Shown: positions 38,592 to 52,774 of the stretch, piece by piece
Layout: every line of letters begins with the position of its first letter
Numbering within the stretch: the stretch's first letter is position 1
Assembly (NCBI GenBank): GCA_028023455.1
Contig: JAQFVV010006707.1
Coordinates: 372,001 to 436,000 of the forward strand
Length of the DNA: 64,000 bases
Source of the DNA: Epiperipatus broadwayi
Taxonomy: Eukaryota > Onychophora > Udeonychophora > Euonychophora > Peripatidae
Direction: 5' to 3'
Translations under genes and position numbers: made by a program
Notes under the pieces: model-generated
Seen by the model: only the letters and a program-made list of their open reading frames with translations
Told to the model about the DNA's origin: nothing
The model's database searches: none

Positions 38592-39429
38592 TCTATCCAT
38601 ATGTATATAATCATGTAATGATAATTAAAGCATTTAAACTGTGATTATCTGAATTAAAATTTTTACCTCACAGAATAATCTTGGATAGTTTTGGGAAGTA
38701 ATAGAATGACCAACTCTAGAATTCATGATTTATGGATTGTCACTCTGTCTCTATTACTTACATTAGCTTAATTTTTTTTGTAAACTCCTGATCAACTGAT
38801 TTATTCTAGTAGATTAAGATTTTACAAAGTACACTATCACAGTTTTAATATCATAGTCTTAATGCAGAAATGATTGTTAAATTATAACTACAAAAATTTT
38901 ACATTATTGATATTCGAATTACAATATTTTTTCATTTCAATGATGTTTGCATTTCAATGATTCATTGCATTTTACGAATGCATGATGAATCATGCTCCTT
39001 TGATCTTTCTTATCTTGCTATTTTTCTGACGTCAATGTCTTTTAATCTTTTCATGTCAAAGTCATATCAGAAATACGAAAGGAGTATGTAAGTATTGATT
39101 TTAAAGCAAAATTTGCTCTATTTTTCAAGCTATTCAAAAGCACAGTTTTTTCAAAACGTTTTATAGATTAAATAACATTTGAATAATCTATTTTTGGAAA
39201 GCAATCTTTAGTACCATTGAATAAATAATTAAAAAAATAAAAAGATTTTGTAGTTGACATATAAATTTTTAATTACTTTTTAGTTTTATATTTAGATTTC
39301 CAGTGATTTATAAAAGTTATTTAATAGAATACGACTTAATCTTTTCAAAATATTTTCTTATAGCAATTTTATTGCATATCTTATTTTATATAACTCATCC
39401 AAATAAATTTCAATGTTACTTTTCTTATT
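38590..39429. other. AT-rich non-coding spacer
   Basis: No gene or repeat recognised. Three short ATGATTCAT/ATTTCAATGAT-like direct repeats occur near 38930-38990. Confidence 0.4.
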
Positions 39430-39534
39430 AAAACAGACAAAACTCACTATATATATTGCCACACACAGCAAGCTAGAGTAATCAATGGATGCCAGAAAGC
39501 TTGTGAATAAAATCCCCATCTAGTGCCTACTCAT

Positions 39535-39589
39535 CCAATATCCCCAGAGTAGTTTCTGTCTTATGGCCTTCATCAGGGAGGAGCCTTGG
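39535..39589 (-). ncRNA. Hammerhead-like motif (family 1, tandem unit 1)
   Basis: Minus strand: CCAAGGCTCCTCC, CTGATGA, stem II region AGGCCATAAGACA, GAAAC, TA, CTC in place of GTC, then TGGGGATATTGG. Outer stem I CCAA/TTGG is kept. The inner closing pair and the cleavage triplet are each mutated by one base. Confidence 0.5.
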
Positions 39590-39897
39590 ATCTGAGAGCA
39601 TCACACCTTGATCTTAGGATCAAAGCAACCCTCCAGAAATCACCTTTTATCTCCATTTAACTACAAAACCATGAGTCTCAAACCCAAAACACCTAAATGT
39701 TTTCAATCCAAGCCCAGTAGCTTATATAGTCATATGGGTCTAAACCCAATTCAGTGCCCATACATTTTAGTGTCTTTGATTCTTCAATAACCATAGTCAC
39801 CACTATCCTATTAGGCAGGATTGGTTTTATGTCAATAAACTTCACATGATTACCACCTGTTATGTTTGTGTATAACTGTTGTTAAAACAGGCAAAAC

Positions 39898-40018
<121 letters not shown>

Positions 40019-40092
40019 GCACACATCAAGCTAGAGTAATCAATGGATGCCAGAAAGGTTGTGGATAAAATCCCCATCTAGTGCCTACTCAT

Positions 40093-40147
40093 CCAATATT
40101 CCAAGACTAGTTTCTGGCTTATAGCCTTCGTCAGTGAGGAGCCTTGG
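40093..40147 (-). ncRNA. Hammerhead ribozyme-like motif (family 1, tandem unit 2)
   Basis: Minus strand: CCAAGGCTCCTCA, CTGACGA (a permitted CUGANGA), stem II GGCT/AGCC with loop ATA, GAAAC, TA, GTC, then TTGGAATATTGG. The catalytic core and stem II are complete and outer stem I (CCAA/TTGG) pairs. Inner stem I has two mismatches. It is the best-preserved core of this family. Confidence 0.6.
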
Positions 40148-40529
40148 ATCATTTGTTCTCACTTGCTAACTTGTATTTAGCTGGAACAGGTAATTTGTAA
40201 TTAATATAATAATACACATTTAATTATTTATTTAACAAGTTAGAACATATTTATTGCCCAAGGATATATAAATCTAGAGCAAAATGTTTAGGGTACTAGT
40301 AACATAAGTTTCAGTTAATAATTTAAATGTCATTTTTGTGTCTATGTCATTAATAATCTACATAAGATATTTTATTTTCAGTACAAGCTAGAACAATACT
40401 TCTGAAAATTCATAATAATAGATATCCTCATTAATTAATCATTATTAATTTTACTTAAGAACAATCAATCCTTAAGTTATCAACAAACTCAATCTGTAAT
40501 CAAGGCAACCTTTATAAATATGTTATTTT

Positions 40530-43276
40530 TTTAGGTACTTACAACTGTAATTCACTTTCAAATGAAGAAAGATTTCAGGAATTGGAAAATGAACTTTCTC
40601 ATATTAAAGAAGACATTTTTGGACTTTGGGAAGTTATAAAAAAGGGGAAGATATGATTTAAAGAGTGGATATATATTGTGTTACAAAGATAGAATTATTG
40701 AAAGTACAAGTGAAGTAGGATTCATTATAAATAAAAAGTGGAAGAACAACATTGTGGAAATTAGTTGTTCAACTTAATAGCAGATAGAAAATGCAGATAT
40801 TACAGATTTATGCCCAACAAGTTCTCATAATGATAAAGAAATAGATTTTTGTATGGATGTACAAAATGCTTTTGATCAGATCAAGCAATATTTTTAAATT
40901 GTTATGGAATACTTTAATGCTAAAATTGAAAACTATTGAAATATTAAAGTGTTATAGGTAAATTTGGTTATGGTGATAGAATAAGCAGAGGATATAGACT
41001 TGTGAACTTTGCAGAAAAAAAATTTATATGATGAATTATCTTTTTGAGAAAAACATTAAATGGAAATGGACATGGGTGCATCCAAATCAAGGTTCAGCAG
41101 AATTGGATTCCAATTTGACTAACAGAAAATACATATTTGAAGTTTATAATTTTTTTTAATAAATTAAACAAATTAAGTAATCATTGACTAGTGAAATGTA
41201 AGAACCATGTTAATACACAACAAAAGACACAAACATTAAGAAAAACAATATTCACAGTTAATATTCCTAATCTTTAGATACATTCTAATGAATTTAAATT
41301 AGAATTTGCAAATTGTCTTTAAATAGTAACATATTTTGAACATGATTCCAATTGGATTGAAATCAATATGAAAATAATTGATACACTTTTAAAAACTGAA
41401 ACAAAAATAGCTGGCAGAAAAAAGCAACAATTTACCAGTAAAATGTCTACTGAGAGTTGAGAATTTATGAATACAAAAAGTAATATGAAAATGTATAAAA
41501 ATGATGCATTAAGAAGGATTGAATATCTTGAATTTTGAAAAATGGTGTGATTGAAGAGTTGATAATGATATAAAGAAGTATAATTTTGAACTAGCTAAGA
41601 AAGCTATAGAAGTGAATAAAAGTCTCGGGAGTGTAAAACAACATGTTGGTATTGGTAGAAAACTTAGTTCTATAATAAGAAAAAAGAATGGAACTATTAC
41701 TAAAAAAAGAGATGATATCATGAAATGTGCAGAAGAGATCTACCAAGAATTATATAATAATAAAGAACAAGGATTCCTTCTACAATTACTACATCTAGTA
41801 AATTTCCCAGAATTATAAATGAAGAAGTATGACATGCAATTAAAATGTATGAAGAAGAGAAAACTTCCAGTTACTGATGGTATTGCAATCAATATTTTTT
41901 AAAAAATCAGGAAAAGAAATAGAAAAAAATGGCAAAATTATATACCAAATGTTTAAATAAAAAAGATATGAGATGACTGGAAGAATGCAATACTGATATT
42001 AATATTTAAAATAACGGAAAAGATAACAGAAATTATAGACTTATCAGTCTTTTATAAGTTTTATATAAAATTTTTACCAAGATAATTACAATTTGTTTAC
42101 AGCAAACTTTGGATTTCAACCATATTAGGTTTAATAGTGGTTTTAGTACAATGGATAATAAACCAAGTATGGAGAGAAGTTTCAGAAAGGACTGATGGAT
42201 ATGAGTTTCCATTGTGCTTATGATTTATAGAATTTGATTTTATAAGTATTTGTTCAATGATTAAAGCATTAAATCATCAAGTTATAGATTCTGGATATTA
42301 TCATATTTTGAAAAATATTTATAAAAATGCAACAACAACAATTAGATTACATAACGACAGTAGGAAAATTAACATTGAAAATGGTGTATGACATGCTGAT
42401 ACATATCTTTTTACAGTATTGCTGCAGGAAGTTTTTTTGTCGAATAAAATGGAAATCTAAAGGAGTAAACATAAATGGAGATTATTTAAATCATCTACAT
42501 TTTGTGGATGATGGAGTTGTTCTTTTTTTAAATTAAAGCTTCACAGCTTCACGTAATGTCACAAGAGTTATAATATAAAAGTAAGTAGGTAGAATTAATG
42601 CGAAACATTAAAAATACTAATGTAATGTTTAATGGACTTTTCCCAAAATATGAGAATAAAGATTGTTAATAATGAGTTGAAAGAAGTTAACAACTATAAA
42701 TATATTGGTCAGATTGTTATTACAGATGGAAACATAATGCATAGAATTAATAATAATATTAACCTTTGTAAAAGTGTTTTGGGTAGAAATAATTTAATAT
42801 CAAAAAATATGCCTACTGTTTGAAAAGGAAGGTTTTGTAAATAAATGTGCTTTACCAGTTATGAAACTGAGGCTTGGACACATATCAAGCCATATAGAGA
42901 CTTCAGATCATTCAAAGGAGTATGGAGAGATGCATGCTAAAAATAACAAGAAGGCATTAAAAATGAAATGCATGGGTAAGAAAACAAGCAGGTGTTACTG
43001 ACATCATTGAAAAAATTAAGAGACTGAAATGGAGTTGGGCTAAGCATATTTCTAGAAGAAATGATAATAGATGGATAGTTAAAATCTTAAACAGGATTTC
43101 AAGGGATTGTAAAAGATATAGAAAGAAATCTCATGTGATACAGATGGATGAAATGAGAAATTGTGTAGGGGTGATGAGGAGAAAATGGGTTAGAAATTGG
43201 AGAAGATGAACTGAACATGAATGGACCTTTATCCTACAATGAATTATTACGGTTGAAAGTGATGATGATGATGATA
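40530..43276 (+). mobile_element. Decayed near-full-length RTE-clade non-LTR retrotransposon
   Basis: Endonuclease remains start near 40535 (GTYNCNSLSNEERFQELENE), include a QVYAPTSSHND-like block near 40810 and AKIENY/GKFGYG near 40930-40980, and end with the NRKYIF region near 41130. RT follows: NYRLISLL near 42030, then YLNHLHFVDDGVVLF at 42482-42530, where the usual 'FADD' has become FVDD. YKYIGQIVITDGNIMHRINN (about 42695-42755) and TDIIEKIKRLKWSWAKHI (about 43000-43050) are diagnostic RTE C-terminal blocks. The element ends in (TGA)n at 43258-43276, a typical RTE tail. Stops and frameshifts occur throughout; open pieces at 41612-41818, 42327-42536 and 42632-42823 are its debris. Confidence 0.75.
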
Positions 43277-46149
43277 AATATGCAAATATATATATTTCTT
43301 GATCCAGTATAAGAAATCATTAATATTTTTGAAATATTATCAATCTGCTTTTGAATTATAATTCATCAATAATTTCAAGAGACTCCTATTTATCTATGTA
43401 ATACACATTTCCACAAAATCCAATATTCCAATTTGTAATCCTAAACATGTGGAGATCAAACTGAATTAATCGTTGATGTAGAAGTGGCACACACCAAAAA
43501 AGTCAATAAAAATAACATAAGCAACAATTCATTGAAATTAGAAAACATTAAAACTTTTTAATAAGAGTCTACAATATGCATTAGACAAGATTTGTTTTTA
43601 AAGAATAATTTACATTAACTGATGAAATAGTTTTAACAAGGCTGTAAACCTTAGCAATGAGCGTCTGAAAAAATCTTTTCTGGGGACATCTGTGGGTTTT
43701 TAAAACACCTTCCTTACATAATGAAAGAGAGGATCTCCCATACACCCTTCCTTTTTTTCTCTTTATTTATATAAAAAAAAGGGGGGGAGAAGTGGTGTGT
43801 TAAATAATTGTGAAGTTATAAAATACTCACTTTATTAATTTTTTTTTTGGGGAAGTATTTTTTTGAAATAGAGGGGGGTTTGGGTGTTTTTTTTGCGGCT
43901 TTTTAGTTTACAAATAATAATAAAATAAATATAAGAGAATGAAGAATTTATAAAATATAAAAATAATTAACTGATGAAGAAAGTGTTAGTAATCAATTAA
44001 ACTAAATAAATTTAAAAAAATGATTAAACTAAGAATATTTTTTTATTAAAATTAGAGCAGAAAATTATATAATTATAATGAAGGACTTGAAATATATTCC
44101 TCTGCTGCATTAATTTCATTATAAGTTTCATTAATATATTATTTTGTTACTATATATTACAGAAATATATTATTTAATAGATAAACACATTTGATGAACT
44201 GTTAATTATAAAGTAAACTAATAAAAAATATTAATGATATCTAATGGTTGAATTAATAGACATACAATAGTATTGTTTCAGCTTCACATATATAAAATGT
44301 ATAATTGGTTAAATAACAGAAAAACCCAATAACGATATTGGCAATATAATTATATTAAAAATAAAATATAGAAGCTGCGAATTGCAACGCAATTTATAAA
44401 AGAAATATAAATAATGTTTTTATTTCTCCACTATTAAAGCTTTTATGCAAATTGTTAATAACTTAAATACAAAATAAAATATTAATTGGTTTATCAAAAT
44501 CTGTGTCAATAATAAATCAAACTTTTTAGATCTACAATCATCTATATAAATGTCACAAACAAATACTCTATAAATTTTGTCAGTTAAACCAATAAATGAT
44601 CATGAGTAATTTAACAATAAATCCAGAGGAATATAAGTCTTCAGACTTTAGTTCTTTTTTATGTAAAAATGATAATGTTTGAAAATACAACCATATAGAA
44701 AATGTTGATACCTACAGAAATAATCTCTAAAAATGGAATGCACGAAATTTTCCTCCAGAAAAAGCATTAATAAATTGAACAGGCCTGAGATAATTTTCAT
44801 TGAACATTATTGCTTTATATATGTGATATCTGTTTTAATAAAGCAGTTAAAAAGTTATGCCCGAATGATACATATATTCATTAAAAATCCTCTTTAAATT
44901 TAAGATACATATTCAATAATATTAAAAAATATTATTTTCCAATGCTAGATGATCAAATATTATGCACTCTAACAAATGTTTTGGGAACAAATCAATGTTT
45001 TTAATATCAGAAGAATCAGAGTAAATTTGGAGTCTAGAATTACAACCAATACATTTTTTATTTGTATGGAATATGAGATAGAAACCTTAGATATAAAAGG
45101 GTCAAAATAATTTGAAAAAAGATAAATAAAGAATAGGACAAAATGGCCATTTTATTGCACATTTAAAACCTGTAAAGAATCAAAATTCTATATATACTGA
45201 TTCTGCAAGTACTTGGATTTAAATACCAATTATATAAAACATTTAATCACATAATTTAAACCACTTCTGTGCTATGTTGTTTAATTTAAAAGTACTGTTC
45301 AGAATTTAAGTTAAGCAATGTTAGATTCATTTAGTACTTAGATAAATGACTGCCTGGGAATTGTAAGTTTTATGTATATAGCACAAATAAATATATATAA
45401 TTGAACAATAAACAAGAAAAAATACAGTGTAAAACATTTTGCTTATTTAATTACTAAACATGTCGCATTATCTTGGTTAATTAGAGGTAATTCATTGTAC
45501 ATAATGGAGTAATCTAATATTGTTTATTTTATAGATCTATTCAGACACATTGCCTATTTATATATTACAAAGTAATAAATATAAATTTAAACACTATAAA
45601 TAATATAATATATGTACCAATAAAATTGATAGTAAAATTATTATGTTTACATTTTTTAATTAAGAATTATGAAAAGGACATCAGTTAACAATTTCAGAAA
45701 ATAGATCATGATCTCACATAAAGAACAAGATAATCAAGAAAGAAAAAATGTGGCATAATTATTTAAATTCATCAAACAATATAATGTTATAAATCTATTA
45801 ATGTGCAATAAATCACAAACTGGAAGTCAAAATTTTAGTAACATAAATTATAAAGATATATTTTTGTTAATAGCTTTGCATTGTGTATAAGTAGGATTTG
45901 ATTGTGACAAAAGCAAGATTGGTGTTCTGCATTCATAATTATGTTTTTTTTAAAAAAAATATAGTTCTGTTTATTTTTTGCTAGGTTACATAACATTTTT
46001 GGCCATTATTTTACATTTATTAAGCAATATTACAAAGGTTGGAGATTGATATTAATAGCAATATTAAATGCTATCTCTTTATATATATATAACCCGTGCA
46101 AATCTTCATATTAACATATATATATATATATATATATATTACATAGAAA
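43277..46149. other. AT-rich non-coding spacer
   Basis: No gene recognised. A G-run (GGGGGGG near 43780) and a T/G-rich patch at 43840-43900 are locally unusual. The remainder is simple AT-rich DNA. Confidence 0.45.
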
Positions 46150-46425
46150 TCAAGTTATATGTAACATGTTCTAATTTAACAAGCTTGTAATATATGGTGT
46201 ATCTGAACTTGGTTCAATCCCATGAGGCTATTTAGGTTAGTTAGCTGGATTGAAAGACATATGGATGTTTGAACATTTCAATTTTCTACTTAATAGTTAT
46301 CCATTAGATAAAGTGCTGGGATTGTCCTGGTATTTTTAATCTAATGATTAAATATCCTAGCACCTCACTGAGGAATCCAGTACCAAAACTGGTCTGGAGT
46401 TTGAGATATTCTGCAAAGCTTGTTA

Positions 46426-46461
<36 letters not shown>

Positions 46462-46560
46462 AAGCAGTCGGATCTGAGTTCGATCCTAGCTTCATGACAT
46501 ATAGCCATAATCCCACTTCAAACCCTAGTACTAACTTTAAATTTCCAATGCAATGGGGCT
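46150..46560 (+). mobile_element. Hammerhead/B-box element, family 2, copy 1
   Basis: A plus-sense unit runs from AATTTAACAAGCTTGT (46175) through GGTTCAATCCC (46211-46221, B-box-like), TAGCTGGATTG and TTATCCATTAGATAAAGTGC to a hammerhead at 46352-46409. It then passes CTGCAAAGCTTGTTAAG into an (AT)n run (46429-46460). A second B-box-like TGAGTTCGATCC lies at 46475-46486. The open frames crossing 46304-46598 on both strands are artefacts of this repeat. Confidence 0.7.
46352..46409 (+). ncRNA. Hammerhead ribozyme-like motif (family 2, copy 1)
   Basis: Outer stem I ATATC pairs with GATAT across an internal loop. Inner stem I CCTCA faces TGGAG (one mismatch). Core CTGAGGA is a permitted CUGANGA. 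Stem II region is ATCCAGTACCA. AAAAC replaces GAAAC, or one G was lost. Then TG, GTC. The layout equals family 1. Confidence 0.55.
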
Positions 46561-49483
46561 TTATACGTTCAATCCATGCTAATTTCCATAAAGAATAACT
46601 TATACCATAAATGCATATTAAAATTAGTTAGCTTCAGATTTAAATTGATCAATTCTATTAATAAATTAATGATAGAATTATTCATGAATTTATATATTAT
46701 AACTGCATGGATTGTGCGTATATATTTGTAAATATTTAAATATATATAATTGTTTAAAAGTTTCATTGCGTCGGGAATGTTTGATTTTATTTTTAAATAA
46801 TTTATTAAAGTTTTATTGATTAAAAGCTACATTCTTTCGATAAGCTTTCAGATTTTCCCTTTCCAAAAATAATGGGTAAAAGTTTTATTAATTAGAAAAA
46901 AAGATAAGTATTTAAAATGTAAGGATTTCCTAATTAAAATCATTTTTCTGATTTTAAAAATTCATTTTCTAATTACAAAATGAATTCAAGTTAATAAGTT
47001 TGACAGCCTTATGGTAGGAATTTATCTGAAAACAACTACTAAATTTTGTAACATTAATAATGAAAGAAGTGCTAGCCTGAAGGCATCAGAGGACAGTATA
47101 AGTAGCCCGGAAAAGTTTGGAGAGGGAAGAAGCCATCTTTGTTGTAGAGAAAAATGCCATTAAATTCTGTGCATTTTAAAATCATGAATTCAAATAGTGT
47201 TCCTATCATGGTGAGGGGCTAAACATCAGGAATCTGGCTATGGTTCCTGAAGTCCCCTGAAAATCTTCAATGAAGCTGCTAAATCCTTTCCAGAGCAATT
47301 GTGCTGCCAAAATCATGAAAAATCAATAAAATGTTGTTCAAGTAATCGATCAAATGTGTGCCTACATTTTACCAACCCAGACGTGTAAACTAAGGAACCA
47401 GCCCTGGAAGAAATGGTAATATTATTATGCATAATGAACTGTAACTTTCTGGCCATTTTTGAACTTTACTTTACACTCTCTTTAAGAGCTCTTTTCATTC
47501 TTTAATGTAAATCTGTATGAAACTTTCTTTTATTTAGACTTTTTAAATTCATAGTAATTCTCTCAAACTCTAGTCTTTAACTTTAACTTTCCTTTCTTAC
47601 GATGGCGGTTCATTTATTGTACAATATATATTTATTGAGTGATTTTTATGTAATTTATTTTTAATTATATGCCAATAATCCTTCGACTCAATGAGCTCCT
47701 TTGTTCCATTTGCTTTGTGCAAATAAATAATATTAATTCTGATAGTAATTCTCGCCCATTAGAACTAGATTTATACAGTTCTATCAATCATCGAGTCAAA
47801 AGAAATTATTAAATGTTTGTTATTTTTATAATTGGCTAATAATAAATTATTAGCTACATGTCTAATCTATGCCCCAGCTATTTTCTCATGTTCACTAATA
47901 TTTAATTATTCGTATATAATGTTAAAATGTTTTTTATTGCAAAAGGGTCGATAAAGGAATCAACATAAATATACTGTATTCTAATTCAAATTTCTGTTAC
48001 TATCTATTAATATTCAGGAAGGACACAATGTTTGGGGCATAATTAATATAACTTATAAATGCTTTACAATAGTTTTAGTTAAAAGCTCGTTTGATTATAA
48101 TTAATTTGATCAAGTCATCACATAGAACATTCTATAATAAATTGGGATTTATTATTCAAACAGTGACTATAAAGTCATCATCTTCAAACATTGCTGACAT
48201 AGGGCAATCTTTCCACTCTGTAGACTTGTCAGTGGTAATATTACTGTTATTTTAAATTATAGAGGAAGAAAGCACTTCCTTCCCCACTTATATTATATTC
48301 GGAACACCAAAGGTTCATAGTTATAACTCGGTCTGGCTTACCCCATGTTCCACATCTCCTTAATGGGCAGTAAGACTTGTCAAGTACAAGTTGCCATACT
48401 ACTTAAACCACCGACCAGCAATTATCTTTCCTTTTCATTTATAGCTCATAATTCGTCAGCACCATTACCTGTCAGTTCCAGTAAAGTCCGCTCTTACACT
48501 CATAATTCGTGATGAAGTGATTTCAATTAAAGTTGAAGAAATTCTCAGTTACCTCAAATTAAATAGGTTTTCTAATAATGGTTAAAATTATATTTTAAAT
48601 ACGTATCTTACTCTTCATGAATGGATTTGCAAATGTGAAAATAAATCTCACATTCTTCTGTATAAAATAAGAATCATAATTTCCTTTACAACTGAATACC
48701 TTTATCTGCCTTTATTTTCTTGTTGGGGGCATAGACATATAGACTTTCATAATATTGTGTAATACTCATTGGCATGCACTAGGAACTGCCATCCTTATTA
48801 TAATTAAAACTCTGTTTAAGGCTAGGGGTGATGAATCTAATCATCATTTAAAATTGAACAAAACTATTACTAGTATTATTAAATATTTTATTAACACACT
48901 TGGTTTCTTAAATCTTTTATTCAATAATTATTTTATGTTAAGGCTCACTGTCTGTGTTGGCAACCTGAACATATATGTGTGATTTGATTTAAAATTATCT
49001 TTAGTTAATTTATTATCTGATATTAGTGTCAGTTCAGGGGTCTCTAATCCTCACTAGCCATTGAGCTAGTTCTTTGGTTCACATCACTGTGCTGTTGATT
49101 TAGATCATCCATTGATCTGAGCTGGTGAGATGGGTTTGAATTCAGTTTGGTTTAACTGAGATTTGGATCTGACTTGCAGTTTAGGTGGTGGACATTTTTC
49201 GACCGGTGCAATATATAATGAAACTCATGTTTAAATAGTAAATGATGTTATAGGAAATACTGCATAGCTCCACTTCAATATTCAACAATGCAATAACAAA
49301 AAAATGATTCCATTTTCAAAATGGTTGCTTTTGTATATAAAAAAATTGTCTTGAATACTTGAGGTAAAGAATATAAATATGAATCAATCCAATAATTTGT
49401 TGTAAGGTATTTTTTTAAAATAGATTGATGTTTTATTTAACAATGTAAATAATTTTATTTTTATTATAAACTTTGTGATAAAC

Positions 49484-49572
<89 letters not shown>

Positions 49573-52500
49573 CAATTGTTTATAAATAGTAACATATGTT
49601 ATAGCAATAGGACTTGATACAATTTCACTATTGTCCACTACAATAACAAAAAAATAATTTTAATTTCCTATGATTTTGATTATTATTAGTCTGACATATA
49701 GTTCACACAAATCCCAAAATAAAAACAAGTGTGCACATCACATATGGAATTATTATAAGACAATATAAATAATCAAGTAATTATTAACATTAATTATGTT
49801 TATTATTATAAATAAAGATGTATGTCTATCTCTATAACAGTTTGCAAAGTTTATCTTAAGCAGAGTATTATTGAAAAGAAATGCCATTCCATTACCTGTT
49901 TCAAAAGAGAATATTTTTGTCTAGAAATAATACTCTGGTACAAGTCATATAGAAATAAATGGCTTAAAATTCATGTTATTGTATTACTGATAACATATGA
50001 ATGCTTTTTCAGTACTCGTTGAATTCTCAGGAATAGCAGATAGATAATAAAACTAGAATTAAAATTTTTACATGTAAAGTGAGTTAGGAGATAACTAAGC
50101 ACTTACTAAAATAGGTTATTAATCCCATGTACATCATGTTAATAAAGATAACTTTCACTACCAACATTTTAAAACAGAACATCATTTAAATTAATACATT
50201 AAAAATAAAATGAATTTTGTGTATATCTAATATAAATGAAAAAAAAATCATTCCTATAATGCTTTGATTATACAAAAAGATAAGTCTCCCAATGCATGTA
50301 CACATACCTACTTGATAGCACAATTTGAAAAAAAAACAAGTGATTAAAAGTTTGAAATTTAAAATATAACTCATTAAATAATCTAAGACATCAAATATAT
50401 TTTGATTAAAATTTAAAAGTATAAATCTATATATACACATGTGCAACCTTATACATATATAAATCTGACGCTATTTGTAAACTTATAATATTTTTTTAAA
50501 AAAAAAAGCAATCTTGCTACTTAGAGTGAAGATAAACATCTGGGGTTGGTCTATCTATCTTAGAAAAGAAATAATAATAATAAGTATAAGTTCCCATCTA
50601 GTCCTTTTTTTCATTTTTCTTTTCACTGAGGATAGAGTTAGGGCTTCAAATATCTTCTTCATATATACTATAAAAAGACTGGGTTTATAAGGATTCACTA
50701 ATTTTTTACTTTAAACTTTTCAGATTACTTTCCAATAGACAATTTTTTAACAGACAGTTAGTAACAATGATGACAAGAAGAAGGCCAATATATTATAGTC
50801 AATCTATTCCATATTACTTTCTTTGATCCACTTATTTATCTATATTGTGAATGTGAAATAATTTAAGATCCAACCAATAATAAATTTTATCCCTGTGTTG
50901 ATTACTACACTCAGTTTAAGCTTCAAGATAGAAAGTTTTCTTAAGATAACTTCAATTCAAACTGTTTTCACTTAAGATTTTTTGAAAAATCATAGATAAC
51001 TTTCTAAAATAACTTTCCTTTTCCTCTAAGGAAAATCACCATGTCTTAACTAAGAACTTTTTTTTACAAAAACCATTGACAGCTCTCCTCCAATTCTAGA
51101 AAGATTATTTCCACCAAATGCTACTACTCTGTTTTTTTTTTAATATTAACATGGAAAATAATGTTTGAGAATCCAAGCTGGTACAATTTTTTTATCACTT
51201 TAATTACAAGAAAAGTTTTTTTTTTAATTAATTAATAATAAAAGATTACAAAATAACAAAAACGTTACAAAAATTAATTAGTTAATTCCTAGTTGCTGTT
51301 TCTTGTGAACAACAAAATAAACACATTAGATAAGTAAACATCTCTTAATTTTTATCAACTAATTTTTAATTAAATCCCATTTTTAGATGATAAGTAAAAA
51401 AATATACAAAATCGAATTTTTAATTGAAGACTGATTAAAGCAAAATTAAAAAAATACATCTTTTTCTTTGTTTTCTATAAATCTGACAAAAAAAAAGTAA
51501 AAATTCTGAGTAATAAATAATTATTACATTAAATAATAACTTACAACCACTATATGCATGTATATATGTATATAAGTCTACAGACATCTCTATATTATTT
51601 TGAATTCTTTTTGATTTTTTAAACTGATCCACACAAACAACAACCACAAAAAGTATATGCACATTTAAAGAATACATAATTTTATGGATAGGGCAAGCTA
51701 TAATCAATATCTTGGGGTAGAGCTTGATCATCATCATTTCCGACATGCCAAATGTAAATAGTCTTCACCCATTTGTTCATTTCAATTATAGTCTTGTGAT
51801 ATAACGACAATAATTACATGCAAATTCTTTAGATCCTTTTCTTAAAAAAAAATAAAAAAAATCTTTAAAGAACGATATTATTTGAAAGAAATATATACAT
51901 TATAAGAGTCATGACATATTTTTATTTATTGGGCTAAAGTATGTTTAAAGTGACAGCATAAAATGAAGAAAATATCTGTCAATGAGAATATTTTCTTTCG
52001 TATAAATATTAATCGATTACTTTGATATCTTTTACTATTTTCTAATTTTTTTTTTATTTTACCTTTTTTTTTTGTTGCAAATGGTTATTGTTTTTATTTA
52101 TGGAAGGTTGAAGTCAATAAAAAAAAATTCAAACTTTGAAAAGTATAGTATTCCATGTGGTTTTATTTAATTTATAGATAAAAATAACTCAATAAATGTT
52201 TACATAAATGTAAATAGGCATTAAAATATTTTTTACATATTACTAATAAGTAGAAAAGATAAAAATATCAATATGTTTGAAATTCAATGGTATTATGTAA
52301 TATATTTGCAATGTTTATAGATTTTATTTCATTTCTAACATCATAGAATATAAGTAAGATTATATGTATTAAAACTTTTCCATTAGAAAATATACATCAA
52401 AAGTTTAATTAATTAAATTCCAACTGTGTTTATCCATTAGACTGTTCCAAAAGTAAGAGCAAATAAATTTATATCATACGAGAATCAAGTTTTTTTTTTT

Positions 52501-52774
52501 AACGCAAAATTTATATATATATGTAATGTGAAACTTAAAGCTTTGTAGAATTCATATATAATGAAAAATAACAAAATCACATATAGATACGTTAACACAC
52601 ACATATATATATATATATGGGATGGGTGAAGCTAAAAGTATTTATATTATACAAGTTCTTAGAAAATTGTTTTAAATATTTCTTAATGTTGGGGATATAA
52701 AACTTAGATTTCCACAATTTGGTGAAAATCACTTCAAATTCTTCCATATTTAGTAATCCCAAATTTACACATAT
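46561..52774. other. Non-coding DNA with scattered less AT-rich patches
   Basis: No gene confirmed. A GC-richer patch at 47060-47420 carries no long frame. At 48445-48582, after a possible acceptor (TTTCATTTATAG), 46 codons are open (LIIRQHHYLSVPVK onward to TAA); this could be a terminal exon but I recognise no family. The patch 49030-49220 is also less AT-rich, with a B-box-like GGGTTTGAATTC near 49133. From 49.6 to 52.8 kb the DNA is simple, with many A and T runs. Confidence 0.35.
49484..49567. repeat. (AT)n microsatellite
   Basis: About 84 bp of perfect AT repeats; the Ile-Tyr frame across it is not coding. Confidence 0.95.

Noticed and set aside
43970-44000. CTGATGAAGAAAG as a further hammerhead core (also 43618 and 21460)
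   Set aside because: No stem II followed by GAAA and a cleavage triplet at the required spacing.
46304-46598. Overlapping open frames on both strands
   Set aside because: They cross a hammerhead repeat and its AT array; neither frame is kept in the copies at 61.5-62.1 kb.
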